Of a stretch of 64,000 nt of DNA, positions 51,645 to 63,075 are shown one piece after another; within the stretch, counting starts at the first letter, position 1; each line of letters opens with the position of its first letter. Source of the DNA: Luzula sylvatica (Eukaryota; Streptophyta; Magnoliopsida; Poales; Juncaceae); contig OX326960.1 of the NCBI GenBank assembly GCA_946800325.1, forward strand, positions 32,579,629-32,643,628, in the 5' to 3' direction. A program made the position numbers and the translations under genes. A model generated the notes under the pieces. It had not been told where the DNA came from. It worked only from the letters and a program-made list of their open reading frames with translations, and searched no databases.

Positions 51645-53210
51645 TTTTTGAAGCTGTTAGACTTCAGTTTTAGCATTTTTAAGAATTGTTTTGAAAAAAT
51701 TGAAATTTGTGTGCTTTAGACTTCAATTACGGAGTATTTTGAGTACGACATGAAAATTGAGTATTTTGCTTGTGTTACACTTCAATTTTAATATTGTCTT
51801 AAAAAATCTTAATTGAATTTTTTGAAGGTGTTAGACTTCTAATTTTGCATTTTTAAAATTTTTTTGAGAAATGGAAATTTGTGTGTGTTAGTCTTCGATT
51901 ACGGTGTATTTTGAGTACAACATGAAAATTGGATATTTTGCTTGTGTTACACTTCAACTTTAACATTTTTTAACAAAATATGATAATTGAATTTTTTGAA
52001 GGTGGTTAGACTTCAGTTTTTGCATTTTTAAAAAAAATTTTGAAAAAATTGAAATTTGTGTGCTTTATTCTTCAATTACGGAGTATTTTGAGTACGACAT
52101 GAAAATTGAGAATTTTGCTTGTGTTACACTTCAATTTTAATATTGTCTTAAAAAATCATAATTGAATTTTTTTAAGGTGTTAGACTTCTGATTTTGCATT
52201 TTTAAGAAATTTTTGAAAAATGGAAATTTGTTTGTGTTTGTCTTCGATTACGGTGTATTTTGAGTACGGCGTGTAAATTGAATATTTTGCTTGTGTTACA
52301 CTTCAACTTTAACAATCTTAAAAAAATATGATAATTCAATTTTTTGACGGTGTTAGACTTGTGTTTTTGCATTTTTAAGAACTTTTTGAAAAAAAATGAA
52401 ATTTGTGTGTGTTAGTCTTGAACAACGGAATATTTTGGGTACGACATGAAAATTGAGTATTTTGCTGGTGTTACACTTCAATTTGAACATTTTTAAAAAA
52501 AATATCATAATTGAATTTCTTGAAGATGTTAGACTTCAGATTTTGCATTTTTAAGAAATTTTTGAAAAAATTTAAATTTGTCTTCAATTTAGGAGTATTT
52601 TGAGTACGGCAAGAAAATTAATTATTTTGCTTGTGTTATACTTCAATTTTAACATTTTTTTATGAATATGATAATTGAATTTTTTGAAGGTGTTAGACTT
52701 CTGTTTTTTCATTTTTATGAGATTTCTGAAAAAATTAAAATTTGTGTGTGTTAGTCTTCAATTATGGAATATTTTGAGTACGACATGAAAATTTAAAATT
52801 TTTCTTGTGTTACACTTCAACTTTAACATTTTTTTAAAAATATGATAATTCAATTTTTTGAAGGTGTTAGACTTGTGTTTTTGCATTTTTAAGAACTTTA
52901 TGGAAAAATGAAAGTTGTGTGTGTTAGTCTTCAACTACAGAGTATTTTGGGTACGACATCAAAATTAAGTATTTTGCTTGTGTTACACTTCAATTTGAAC
53001 AGTTTTTTTAAAAAATATCATAATTTAATTTTTTTAAGGTGTTAGACTTCTGATTTTGTATTTTTAAGAGAGTTTTGAAAAATGGAAATTTGTGTGTGTT
53101 AGTCTTCGATTACGGTGTATTTTGAGTACGCCATGAAAATTGTATATTTTGCTTGTGTTACACTTAAACTTTAACATTTTTTTTAAACATATGATAATTG
53201 AATTTTTTTT
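51645..53210 (-). repeat. Right-block duplication, 2,570-bp offset, copy 2
   Basis: Second copy of 49,075-50,640, with exact offset maintained at three widely spaced markers. Upstream of about 51,645 the two loci differ (ATATCTAAATTGAAT here versus ATATCATAATTGAAT), and downstream of about 53,210 they differ again, giving two definable junctions. Confidence 0.84.
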
Positions 53211-54481
53211 CAAGGTGTTGGACTTCTGTTTTCGCATTTTTAAGAACTTTTTGAAAAAATTGAAATTTGTGTGTGTTAGTCTTCAACTACGGAGTATTTT
53301 GAGAACGACATGAAAATTGAGTATTTTGCTTCTGTAATACTTCAATTTGAACATTTTTTAAAAAATATCATAATTGAATTTTTTTGAAGGTGTTAAACTT
53401 CAGTTTTTGCATTTTTAAGAAATTTTTGAAAAAATTGAAATTTGTGTGTGTTAGACTTCAATTATGCAGTATTTTGAGTACGACATGAAAATTGAGTATT
53501 TTGCTTGTGTTACACTTCAATTTGAAAGTTTTTAAAAAAAATATCTTAATGGAATTTTTTTGAAGGTGTTAGACTTCTGGTTTTTCATTACTAAGAAATT
53601 TTTGAATAAACTGAAATTTGGGTGTGTTAGACTTCATTTATTGAGTATTTTGAGTACGACATGAAAATTGAGTATTTTGCTTGTGTTAAACTTCAATTTT
53701 GACATTTTAAAAAAAAATATGACAATTGAATTTTTTTTGAAGATGTTAGACTTCTGTTTTTGCATTTTTAAGAAATTTTTGAAAAAATTCAAATTTGTGA
53801 GTGTTAGTCTTCAATTACGGGGTATTTTGAGTACGACTAGAAAATTGAGTATTTTTCTTGTGTTACACTTCAATTTGAACATTTTAAAAAAAAATATCAT
53901 AATTAAATTTTTTTAAGGTGTTCGAATTTTATTTTTTGCATTTTGAAGAAATTTTTAAAAAAATTGAAATTTGTGTGTGTGAGTCTTCAATTAAGGAGTA
54001 TTTTGAGTACGACATGAAAATTCAATATTTTTCTTGTGTTACACTTCAACTTTAACCTTTTTTTTTTTAAAATATGATAATTAATTTTTTTGAAGGTGTT
54101 AGACTTAGGTTTTTGCATTTTTAAGAAATTTTTGAAAAAAATTGAAATTTGTGTGTGTTAGTCCTCAATTACGGAGTATTTTGAGTACGACAAGAAAATT
54201 GAGTATTTTATTTGCGTCACACTTAAATTTTAACATTTTTTGAAAAAATTTGATAATTGAATTTTTTGAAGGTGCTAGACTTCAGTTTTAGCATTTTTAA
54301 GAAATTATTGAAAAAATTGTGATTTGTGTGTGTTGGACTTCAATTATGGAGTATTTTGAGTACGACATGAAAATTGAGTATTTTGCTTGTGTTACACTTC
54401 AATTTGAACATTTTTTTTTAAATATCACAATTGAAAATTTTGAAGGTGACTTCAGTTTTTGCATTTTTAAGAAATATTTGA

Positions 54482-54517
54482 AAAAATTGAAATTTGTGTA
54501 AAAATTGAAATTTGTGT
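54482..54517 (-). repeat. 18-bp tandem duplication within S3
   Basis: AAAAATTGAAATTTGTGT occurs twice back to back (54,482-54,499 and 54,500-54,517). The same doublet is at about 60,355-60,390 in the duplicate copy, so it came before that duplication. It is a small slippage event useful as a marker. Confidence 0.88.
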
Positions 54518-54520
54518 GTG

Positions 54521-54637
54521 TTAGTCTGCAATTACGAAGTATTTTGAGTATGACAACAAAATTGAGTATTTTGCTTGTGTTAAACTTAAGTTTTTGCATT
54601 TTTAAGAAATATTTGTAAAAATTGAAATTTGTGTGCG
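54521..54637 (-). repeat. 117-bp monomer lacking one subrepeat (S1)
   Basis: TTAGTCTGCA at 54,521 and the equivalent TTAGTCATCA at 54,638 are only 117 bp apart instead of about 175. The missing 58 bp is one subrepeat. The S2 end, GTTAAACTT, joins directly to AAGTTTTTGCATTTTT, which normally follows the end of S1. This is what exchange between the homologous starts of S1 and S2 would produce. Confidence 0.87.
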
Positions 54638-57536
54638 TTAGTCATCAATTACGAAGTATTTAGAGTATGAAAAGAAAATTAAGTATTTTGCTAGTGTTAA
54701 ACTTCAATTTTAATATTTTAAAAAAAAATATCTTAATTGAATTTTTTGAACGTGTTAGCCTTCAGTTTTTGCATTTTTAAGAAATGTTTGAAAAAATTGA
54801 AATTTGTGTGTGTCAGTCTTTAATTACGAAGTATTTTGAGTACGACATGAAAATTGAGTATTTTGCTTGTGTTATACTTCAATATTAATATTTTTAATAA
54901 AAATATCTTCATTGAATTTTTTGAAGGTGTTAGACTTCAGTTTTTGCTTTTATAAGAAATGTTTGAAAAAATTGAAATTTGTGTGTGTTAGTCTTCAATT
55001 ACGGAGCATTTTGAGTACGACATGAAAATTGATTATTTTGCATGTGTTACACCACAATTTTAACATTTTTTTACAAATTATGATAATTGAATTTTTTTAA
55101 GGTGTTAGACTTCTGTTTTTTCATTTTTAACAAATTTTTGAAAAAATTGAAATTTATGTGTGTTAGTCTTCAATTATGAAGTATTTTGAATATGACATGA
55201 AAATTGAATATTTTGCTTGTGTTTCACTTCAATTTTAACATTTTTTTTATTAAATATCTAAATTGAATTTTTTTAATGCGGTAGACTTCAGTTTTTGCAT
55301 TTTTCAGAATTTTTTGTAAAAATTGAAATTTGTGTGTGTGAGTCTTAAATTACGATGTTTTTTTAGTACGACAAGAAAATTGAGTATTTTTCTTGTGTTA
55401 AACTTCAATTTTAATATTTAAAAAAAATATCTTAATTGATTTTTTTGAAGGTGTTGGACTTCAGTTTTTGCATTTTTAAGAAATGTTTGAAAAAATTGAA
55501 ATTTGTGTGTGTCAGTCTTCAATTACGGAGTATTTTGAGTACGACATGAAAATTGAGTATTTTGCTTGTGTTATACTTCAATTTTAACAATTTTTAAAAA
55601 AATATGATCATTCAATTTTTTGAAGCTGTCAGACTTGTGTTTTTGCATTTTTAAGAACTTTTTGAAAAAATTGAAATTTGTGTGTGTTAGTCTTCAATTA
55701 CGAAGTATTTTGAGTACGACAAGAAAATTGAGTATTTTTCTTGTGTTAAACTTCAATTTTCATATTTAAAAAAAATAACTTAATTGAATTTTTTGAAGGT
55801 GTTAGACTTCAGTTTTTGCATTTTTAAGAAATGTTTGAAAAAATTGAAATTTTTGTGTGTCAATCTTCAATTACGGAATTTTGAGTATGACATGAGAATT
55901 GAGTATTTTGCTTGTGTTATACTTCAATTTTTAACATTTTTAAAAAAAATATCTTAATTGAATTTTTTTGAAGGTGTTGGAGTTCAATTTTTGCATTTTT
56001 AAGAAATTTTTGAAAAAATTGAACTTTGTGTGTGTTAGTCTTCAATTACGGAGTATCCTGAGTACGACTAGAAAATTGAGTATTTTGCTAGTGTTACTAC
56101 AATTTTAATATTTAAAAAAAAAATCTTATTAGAATTTTTTGAAAGTGTTAGACTTCAGTTTTTGCATCTGTAAGAAATGTTTGAAAAAATTGTAATTTGT
56201 GTGTGTTAGTCTTCAATTACGGAGTATTTTGAGTACGACATGAAAATTAATTATTTGGCTTGTGTTACACTTCAATTTTAACATTTTTATAAAAAAATAT
56301 GATAATTGAATTTTTTTTCAAGGTGTTAGACTTCTGTTTTTGCATTTTTAAGAAATTTTTGAAAAAAATTTAAATTTGTGTGTGTTAGTCTTCGACTAAG
56401 GAGTATTTTGAGTACGACATGAAAATTGAGTATTTTTCTTGTGTTACACTTCAATTTCATCATTTTTAAAAAAAATATCATAATTGAATTTTTTGAAGGT
56501 GTTAGACATCAGTTTTTGCATTTGTAAGAAATGTTTGAAAAAATTGAAATCTGTGTGTGTTAGTCTTCAATTACGGAGTATTTTGAGTACGGCATGAAAA
56601 TAAAGTATTTTGCTTGTGTTACACTTCAATTTTAACATTTAAAAAAAATATGGTAATTGAATTTTTTTCAAGCTGTTAGACTTCCATTTTTGCATTTTAA
56701 AGAACTTTTTGAAAAAATTAAAATTTGCGTGTGTTAGTCTTCAACTACGGAGTATTTTGAGTACGACATGAAAATTGAGTATTTTGCTTGTGTTACACTT
56801 CAATTTTTACATTTTTTTTGAAAATATCATGATTGAATTTTTTGAAGGTGCTAGACTTCAGTTTTAGCATTTTTAAGAAATTTTTTAAAAATTATGATTT
56901 GTGTGTGTTAGACTTCAATTATGGAGTATTTTGAGTACGACATGAAAATCGAGTATTTTGCTTGTGTTACATTTTAATTTTAACATTTCTTTATAAAATA
57001 TGATAATTAAATTTTTTGAAGGTGTTAGACTTCTGTTTTTTCATTTTTAACAAATTTTTGAAAAAATCAAAATTTGTGTGTGTTAGTCTTCAATTATAGA
57101 GTATTTTGAGTGCGACAAGAAAATTGAGTATTTTGCTTGTGTTACACTTCAATTTTAATATTTTAAAAAATGTATCTTATTTGAATTTTTTTAAACTGTT
57201 AGACTTCAGTTTTTGCATGAGTTAGAAATGTTTGAAAAAATAGAAATTTGTGTGTGTTAGTCTTCAATTACCGAGTATTTTGAGTACGACATGAAAATTG
57301 ATTATTTTGCTTGTGTTACAATTCAATTTTAACATTTTTATAAAAAAATATGATAATTCAATTTTTTTTCAAGGTGTTAGACTTCTGTTTTTGCATTTTT
57401 AAGAAATTTTTGAAAAAATTGAAATTTGTGTGTGTTTGTTTTCGACTATGGAGTATTTTGAGTACGACATGAAAATTGATTATTTTGCTTGTGTTACACT
57501 TCAATTTTAAGATTTTTATATAAAAATATAATAATT

Positions 57537-58203
57537 CAATTTTTTTTCAAGGTGTTAGACTTCAGTTTTTGCATTTTTTAAGAAATTTTTGAAAAAATTG
57601 AAATTTGTGTGTGTTAGACTTCAATTATGGAGTATTTTGAGTACGACATTAAAATTGAGTATTTTGCTTGTGTTACACTTCAATTCCAATATTTTAAAAA
57701 ATGTATCTTATTTGAATTTTTTGAAGGTGTTGGACTTCAGTTTTGTATTTGTAAGAAATGTTTGAAAAAATTGAGATTTGTGTGTGTTAGTCTTCAATTA
57801 TGGAGTAGTTTGAGTACGACAAGAAATTTGAGTATTTTGCTTGTGTCACACTTCAATTTAAATATTTTAAAAAATGTATCTTATTTGAATTTTTTGAAGG
57901 TGTTAGACTTCAGTTTTTGCATTTGTAAGAAATGTTTGAAAAAATTGAGATTTGTGTGTGTTATACTTCAATTATGGAGTATTTTTAGTACGACATGAAA
58001 ATCGAGTAGTTTACTTGTGCTACACTTTAATTTTAACATTTTTAAAAAAATATGATAATTGAATTTTTTGAAGGTGTTAGACTTCTGTTTTTTCATTTTT
58101 AACAAATATTTGAAAAAATCGAAATTTGTGAGTGTTAGCCTTCAATTATAGAGTATTTTGAGTATGACAAGAAAATTGAGTATTTTGCTTGTGTTACACT
58201 TCA
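57537..58203 (-). repeat. Right-block duplication, 2,064-bp offset, copy 1
   Basis: This matches 59,600-60,267. CAATTCCAAT is at 57,681 and 59,745. Shared features are TTTTTTTTCAAGGTGTTAGAC, GACATTAAAATTGAG, AAAAATGTATCTTATTTG, GAGTAGTTTGAGTACGAC and TCGAGTAGTTTACTTG. The offset is 12 monomers. Confidence 0.84.
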
Positions 58204-59288
58204 ACTTTAATATTTTAAAAAATGTTTCTTATTTGAATTTTTAGAAGGTGTTAGACTTCTGTTTTTGTTTTTTTAAGAAATGTTTGAAAAAATTGAAATT
58301 TGTGTGTGTTAAACTTCAATTACCTAGTATTTTGAGTACAACGTGAAAATTGATTATTTTCTTTGTGTTACACTTCAATTTTAACATTTTTATAAAAAAA
58401 AATATGATAATTGAACTTTTTTTGAAGGTGACTTATGTTTTTGCATTTTTAAGAAATTTTTGAAAAAATTGAAATTTGTGTGTGTTTGTCTTCGACTATG
58501 GAGTATTTTGAGTACGACATGAAAATTGATTATTTTGCTTGTGTTACACTTCAATTTTAACATTTTTATAAAAAAAATATGATAATTCAATTTTTTTTCA
58601 ACGTGATAAACTTCAGTTTTTGCATTTTTTTTAAGATTTTTTTGAAAAAATTGAAATTTGTGTGTGTTAGACTTCAATTATGGAGTATTTGTAGTACGGC
58701 ATCAAAATTGAGTATTTTGCTTGTGTTACACTTCAATTTGAAGAATTTAAAAAAATATATGATAATTCAATTTTTTTGAATGTGTTAGACTTCAGTTTTT
58801 GCATTTTTCAGAAATTTTTGAAAAAGTTGAAATTTTTGTGTGTTAGTCTTCAATTACGGACTATTTTGAGTACGACAAGAAAATTGAGTATTTTGCTTGT
58901 TTTACACTTCAATTTTAATATTTTAAAAAAAAATATCTTAATTGAATTTTTGAAGGTGTTAGACTTCTGTTTTTGCATTTTTAAGAACATTTTAAAAAAA
59001 TTTAAATTTGTGTGTGTTAGTCTTCAAGTACGGAGTATTTTGAGTACGACATGAAAATTGAGTATTTTGCTTGTGTTACACTTCAATTTGAACATTTTTT
59101 AAAAAAAATATCATAATTGAAAATTTTGAAGGTGTTAGACTTCAGTTTTTGCATTTTTGAGAAATATTATAAAAAAATTGAAATTTGTGTGTGTTTGACT
59201 TTAATTATGGAGTATTTTGTGTACGACATTAAAATTGAGTATTTTTGCTTGTGTTACACTTCAATTTTGACATTTGTTTAAAAAATAT

Positions 59289-59302
59289 GATAATTTAATT
59301 TT
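59289..59302. repeat. T14 homopolymer within a monomer
   Basis: Fourteen consecutive T residues replace the usual run in the S1 core (TTTAATTTT... ATGGTGTTAGAC). It is probably slippage in an already T-rich stretch and the sort of site where sequencing errors also occur. Confidence 0.8.
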
Positions 59303-59599
59303 TTTTTTTTTTATGGTGTTAGACTTCTTTTTGGCAATTTTAAGAAATGTTTGAAAAAATTGAAGTTTGTGTGTGTCAGTCTTCAATTAGGGAGTATTTT
59401 GAGTACGGCATGAAAATAAAGTATTTTTCTTGTGTTACACTTCAATTTTAACATTTTTAAAAAAAATATGATAATTGAATTTTTTTCAAGGTGTTAGACT
59501 TCTGTTTTTGCATTTTTTAGAAATGTTTGAAAAAATTGAAATTTGTGTGTGTCAGTCTTCAATTATGGAGTATTTTATTTCGGCATGAAAATATAGTAT

Positions 59600-60267
59600 T
59601 CAATTTTTTTTCAAGGTGTTAGACTTCAGTTTTTGCATTTTTTAAGAAATTTTTGAAAAAATTGAAATTTGTGTGTGTTAGACTTCAATTATGGAGTATT
59701 TTGAGTACGACATTAAAATTGAGTATTTTGCTTGTGTTACACTTCAATTCCAATATTTTAAAAAATGTATCTTATTTGAATTTTTTGAAGGTGTTGGACT
59801 TCAATTTTTGCATTTGTAAGAAATGTTTGAAAAAATTGAGATTTGTGTGTGTTAGTCTTTAATTACGGAGTAGTTTGAGTACGACAAGAAAATTGAGTAT
59901 TTTGCTTGTGTCACACTTCAATTTAAATATTTTACAAAATGTATCTTATTTGAATTTTTTGAAGGTGTTAGACTTCAGTGTTTGCATTTGTAAGAAATGT
60001 TTGAAAAAATTGAGATTTGTGTGTGTTATACTTCAATTATGGAGTATTTTTAGTACGACATGAAAATCGAGTAGTTTACTTGTGTTACACTTTAATTTTA
60101 ACATTTTTAAAAAAAATATGATAATTGAATTTTTTTGAAGGTGTTAGACTTCTGTTTTTTCATTTTTAACAAATATTTGAAAAAATCGAAATTTGTGTGT
60201 GTTAGCCTTCAATTATAGAGTATTTTGAGTATGACAAGAAAATTGAGTATTTTGCTAGTGTTACACT
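59600..60267 (-). repeat. Right-block duplication, 2,064-bp offset, copy 2
   Basis: Second copy of 57,537-58,203. It begins at an abrupt joint: ATATAGTATT runs straight into CAATTTTTTTTCAAGG, removing about 70 bp (rest of S2 and most of S1). Its far end abuts the copy of 54.4 kb sequence. Confidence 0.82.
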
Positions 60268-60271
60268 TCAA

Positions 60272-61200
60272 TTTGAAAAAAAAAATTTAAATATCATAAT
60301 TGAAATTTTTGAAGGTGTTAGACTTCAGTTTTTGCATTTTTAAGAAATATTTGAAAAAATTGAAATTTGTGTAAAAATTGAAATTTGTGTGTGTTAGTCT
60401 GCAATTACGAAGTATTTTGAGTATGACAAGAAAATTGAGTATTTTGCTTGTGTTAAACTTCAGTTTTTGCATTTTTAAGAAATATTTGTAAAAATTGAAA
60501 TTTGTGTGTGTTAGTCATCAATTACGAAGTATTTAGAGTATGAAAAGAAAATTGAGTATTTTGCTAGTGTTAAACTTCAATTTTCATATTTTAAAAAAAA
60601 ATATCTTAATTGAATTTTTTGAAGGTTAGCCTTCAGTTTTTGCATGTTTAAGAAAAGTTTGAAAAAATTGAAATTTGTGTGTGTCAGTCTTTAATTACGA
60701 AGTATTTTGAGTACGACACGAAAATTGAGTATTTTGCTTGTGTTATACTTCAATATTAATATTTTTAATAAAAATATCTTAATTGAATTTTTTGAAGGTG
60801 TTAGACTTCAGTTTTTACTTTTATAAGAAATGTTTGAAAAAATTGAAATTTGTGTGTGTTAGTCTTCAACTACGGAGTATTTTGAGTGCGACATGAAAAT
60901 TGATTATTTTGCATGTGTTACACCACAATTTTAACATTTTTTTACAAATTATGATAATTGAATTTTTTTTAAGGTGTTAGACTTCTGTTTTTTCATTTTT
61001 AACAATTTTTTGAAAAAATTGAAATTTATGTGTGTTAGTCTTCGATTATAGAGTATTTTGAGTACGACATGATAATTGAATATTTTGCTTGTGTTTCACT
61101 TCTTTTTTAACATTTTTTTATTAAATATCTAAATTGAATTTTTTTAATGCGGTAGACTTCAGTTTTTGCATTTTTCAGAATGTTTTGTAAAAATTGAAAT
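60272..61200 (-). repeat. Right-block duplication, ~5,872-bp offset, copy 2
   Basis: Second copy of 54,400-55,330. It follows directly on the end of the 59,600-60,267 duplicate, so 59.6-61.2 kb is a junction of two segments whose counterparts lie at 57.5 kb and 54.4 kb, in the opposite order. Confidence 0.82.
60394..60510 (-). repeat. 117-bp monomer lacking one subrepeat, second copy
   Basis: The same two-subrepeat monomer as at 54,521: TTAGTCTGCA at 60,394 and TTAGTCATCA at 60,511. Here the joint reads GTTAAACTTCAGTTTTTGC, a cleaner in-register fusion than the ACTTAAGTTTTTGC of the first copy. Confidence 0.87.
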
Positions 61201-61835
61201 GTGTGTGTGTTAGTCTACAATTACGAAGTATTTTGAGTATGACAAGAAAATTCAGTATTTTGCTTGTGTTAAACTTCAATTTTTGTATTTTAAAAAAAAA
61301 TATCTTAATTGAATTTTTGGAAGGTGTTAGACTTCGGTTTTTGCATTTTTATGAAATGTTTGAAAAAATTGAAATTTGTGTGTTTTGTCTTCAATTACGA
61401 AGTATTTTGACAAAGACAAGAAAATTGAGTATTTTGTTTGTGTTATACATCAATTTTAACATTTTTTAAAAAAAAATATCTTAATTGAATTTTTTGAAGG
61501 TGTTAGACTTCTGTTATTGTATTTTTAAGAAATGTTTGAAAAAATTGAAATTTGTGTGTGTTAGTCTTCAATAACGGAGTATTTTGAGTACGACATGAAA
61601 ATTGAATATTTTGCTTGTGTTACACATCAATTTTAACATTTTTAAAAAAAATATCTTAATTGAATTTTTTTGAGGGTGGTAGACTTCAGTTTTTGCATTT
61701 TTCAGAAATTATTGAAAAAGTTGAAATTTATGTGTGTTAGTCTTCAATTACGGAGTTGTTTGAATACGACAAGAAAATTGAGTATTTTGCTTGTGTTACA
61801 CTTCAATTTTAATATTTTTTTACAAATTATGATAA

Positions 61836-61866
61836 TTGTATTTTTTTGAAGTGTGTGTTAGTCTTC
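61836..61866 (-). repeat. Truncated monomer
   Basis: GATAATTGTATTTTTTTGAAG joins directly to TGTGTGTTAGTCTTC, so the end of S1 and nearly all of S3 are missing. The joint lies where the start of S1 and the start of S3 resemble each other (GTGTTAG), again consistent with exchange between subrepeats. Confidence 0.78.
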
Positions 61867-62487
61867 AATTACGGAGTATTTTGAGTATGACATGAAACTT
61901 GATTATTTTTCTTGCGTTACACCTCAATGTTAACATTGTTTTACAAATTATGATAATTTAATTTTTTTCAGGGTGTTAGACTTCAGTTTTTGCATTTTTA
62001 AGAAATATTTGAAAAAATTGAAATTTGTTAGGGTTCTACTTCAATTATGGAGTATTTTTAGTACGACATGAAAATTGAGTATTTTTCTTGTGTTACACTT
62101 CAATTTAAACATTTGTTTAAAAAATATGATAATTGAATTTTTTTTTTTAAGGTGTTAGACTTCTGTTTTTGTATTTTTAAGAAATGTTTCAAAAAATTGA
62201 AATTTTAGTGTGTCTGTCTTCAATTATGGAGTATTTTGATAACGACATGAAAATAGAGTATTTTGCTAGTGTTACACTTCAATTTTAACATTTTTTTAAA
62301 AAATATGATAATTGAATTTATTTTTTTTCAAGGTGTTAGACATCTATTTTTTCATTTTTAAGAACTTTTTGAAAAAATTGAAATTTGTGTGTGTCTGTCT
62401 TCAGCTACGGAGTATTTAGAGTACGACATGAAAATTGAGTATTTTGCTTGTTTTACACTTCAATTTTAACATTTTTTTAAAATATAT

Positions 62488-62512
62488 CACGATTGAATTT
62501 TTTGAAAAAATT
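62488..62512 (-). repeat. Truncated monomer
   Basis: GATTGAATTTTTTGAA continues as AAAATTGAAATTTGTG, skipping GGTGTTAGACTTC and the GCATTTTTAAGAAA region (about 40 bp). TTTTTGAA occurs at both edges of the missing part in intact monomers, pointing to deletion between short direct repeats. Confidence 0.78.
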
Positions 62513-63075
62513 GAAATTTGTGTGTGTTAGAATTCAATTATGGAGTATTTTGAGTACGACATGAAAATTGAGTAGTGTGCTTGTGTTACACTTAAATTTT
62601 AACATTTTTTAAAAAAATATGACAATTGAATTTTTTCGAAGGTGTTAGACTTCTATTTTTTCATTTTTAATAATTTTTTGAAAAAATTGAATTTGTGTGT
62701 GTTAAGTCATCAATTATAGAGTATTTTGAGTAAGACATGAAAATTGAATACTTTTGCTTGTGTTTCACTTCAATTTTAACATTATTTTTTAAATATCTAA
62801 ATTGAATTTTTTGAACGTGTTAGACTTCAGTTTTTGCATTTTTAATAAATGTTTGAAAAAATTGAAATTTCTGTGTGCCAGTCTTCAATTACGGAGTATT
62901 TTGTGTACGACATGAAAATTGAGTATTTTGCTTGTGTTATACTTCAATTTTAACATTTTTTAAAAAAATATCTTAATTGAATTTTTTGAAAGTGTTGGAC
63001 TTCAATTTTTGCATTTTAAAGAATTTTTGGAAAAAAATTGAACATTGTGTGTGTGAGTCTTCAATTACGGAGTAT

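Larger units (their letters stand above)
46837..53500 (-). repeat. Inverted block, mixed-type part
   Basis: At least four recurring monomer types can be told apart at the S2/S3 boundary on the plus strand. One reads CTTCAATTACGGAG. One reads CTTCGATTACGGTGT, usually preceded by AAAATGGAAATTTG. One reads CTTCAACTACGGAG followed by TTTTGGGTACG. One reads CTTCAATTATGGAG or a close variant. The CTTCGATTACGG type is near 47,068, 47,767, 48,803, 49,326, 49,672, 50,536, 51,060, 51,895, 52,242 and 53,106, and is mostly followed by the TTTTGGGTACG type. It is not apparent after about 53.2 kb. Confidence 0.8.
54400..55330 (-). repeat. Right-block duplication, ~5,872-bp offset, copy 1
   Basis: This matches 60,272-61,200. 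AATTTGTGTA is at 54,491 and 60,364 (5,873 bp) and AATGCGGTAG near 55,275 and 61,146 (5,871 bp). Shared peculiarities are an 18-bp tandem duplication, a 117-bp monomer, TTAATAAAAATATC, TTACAAATTATGATAATTG and AATGCGGTAGACTTC. The offset is about 34 monomers, the largest seen in the inverted block. Confidence 0.84.

Noticed and set aside
54482..54517. Target-site duplication of a lost insertion
   Set aside because: The two 18-bp copies are directly adjacent, with nothing between them, in simple AT-rich sequence. Slippage explains it better.
59289..59302. T14 run as a poly(A) tail of a retroposed element
   Set aside because: It lies inside a continuous monomer with normal satellite on both sides, and no retroelement sequence is attached.
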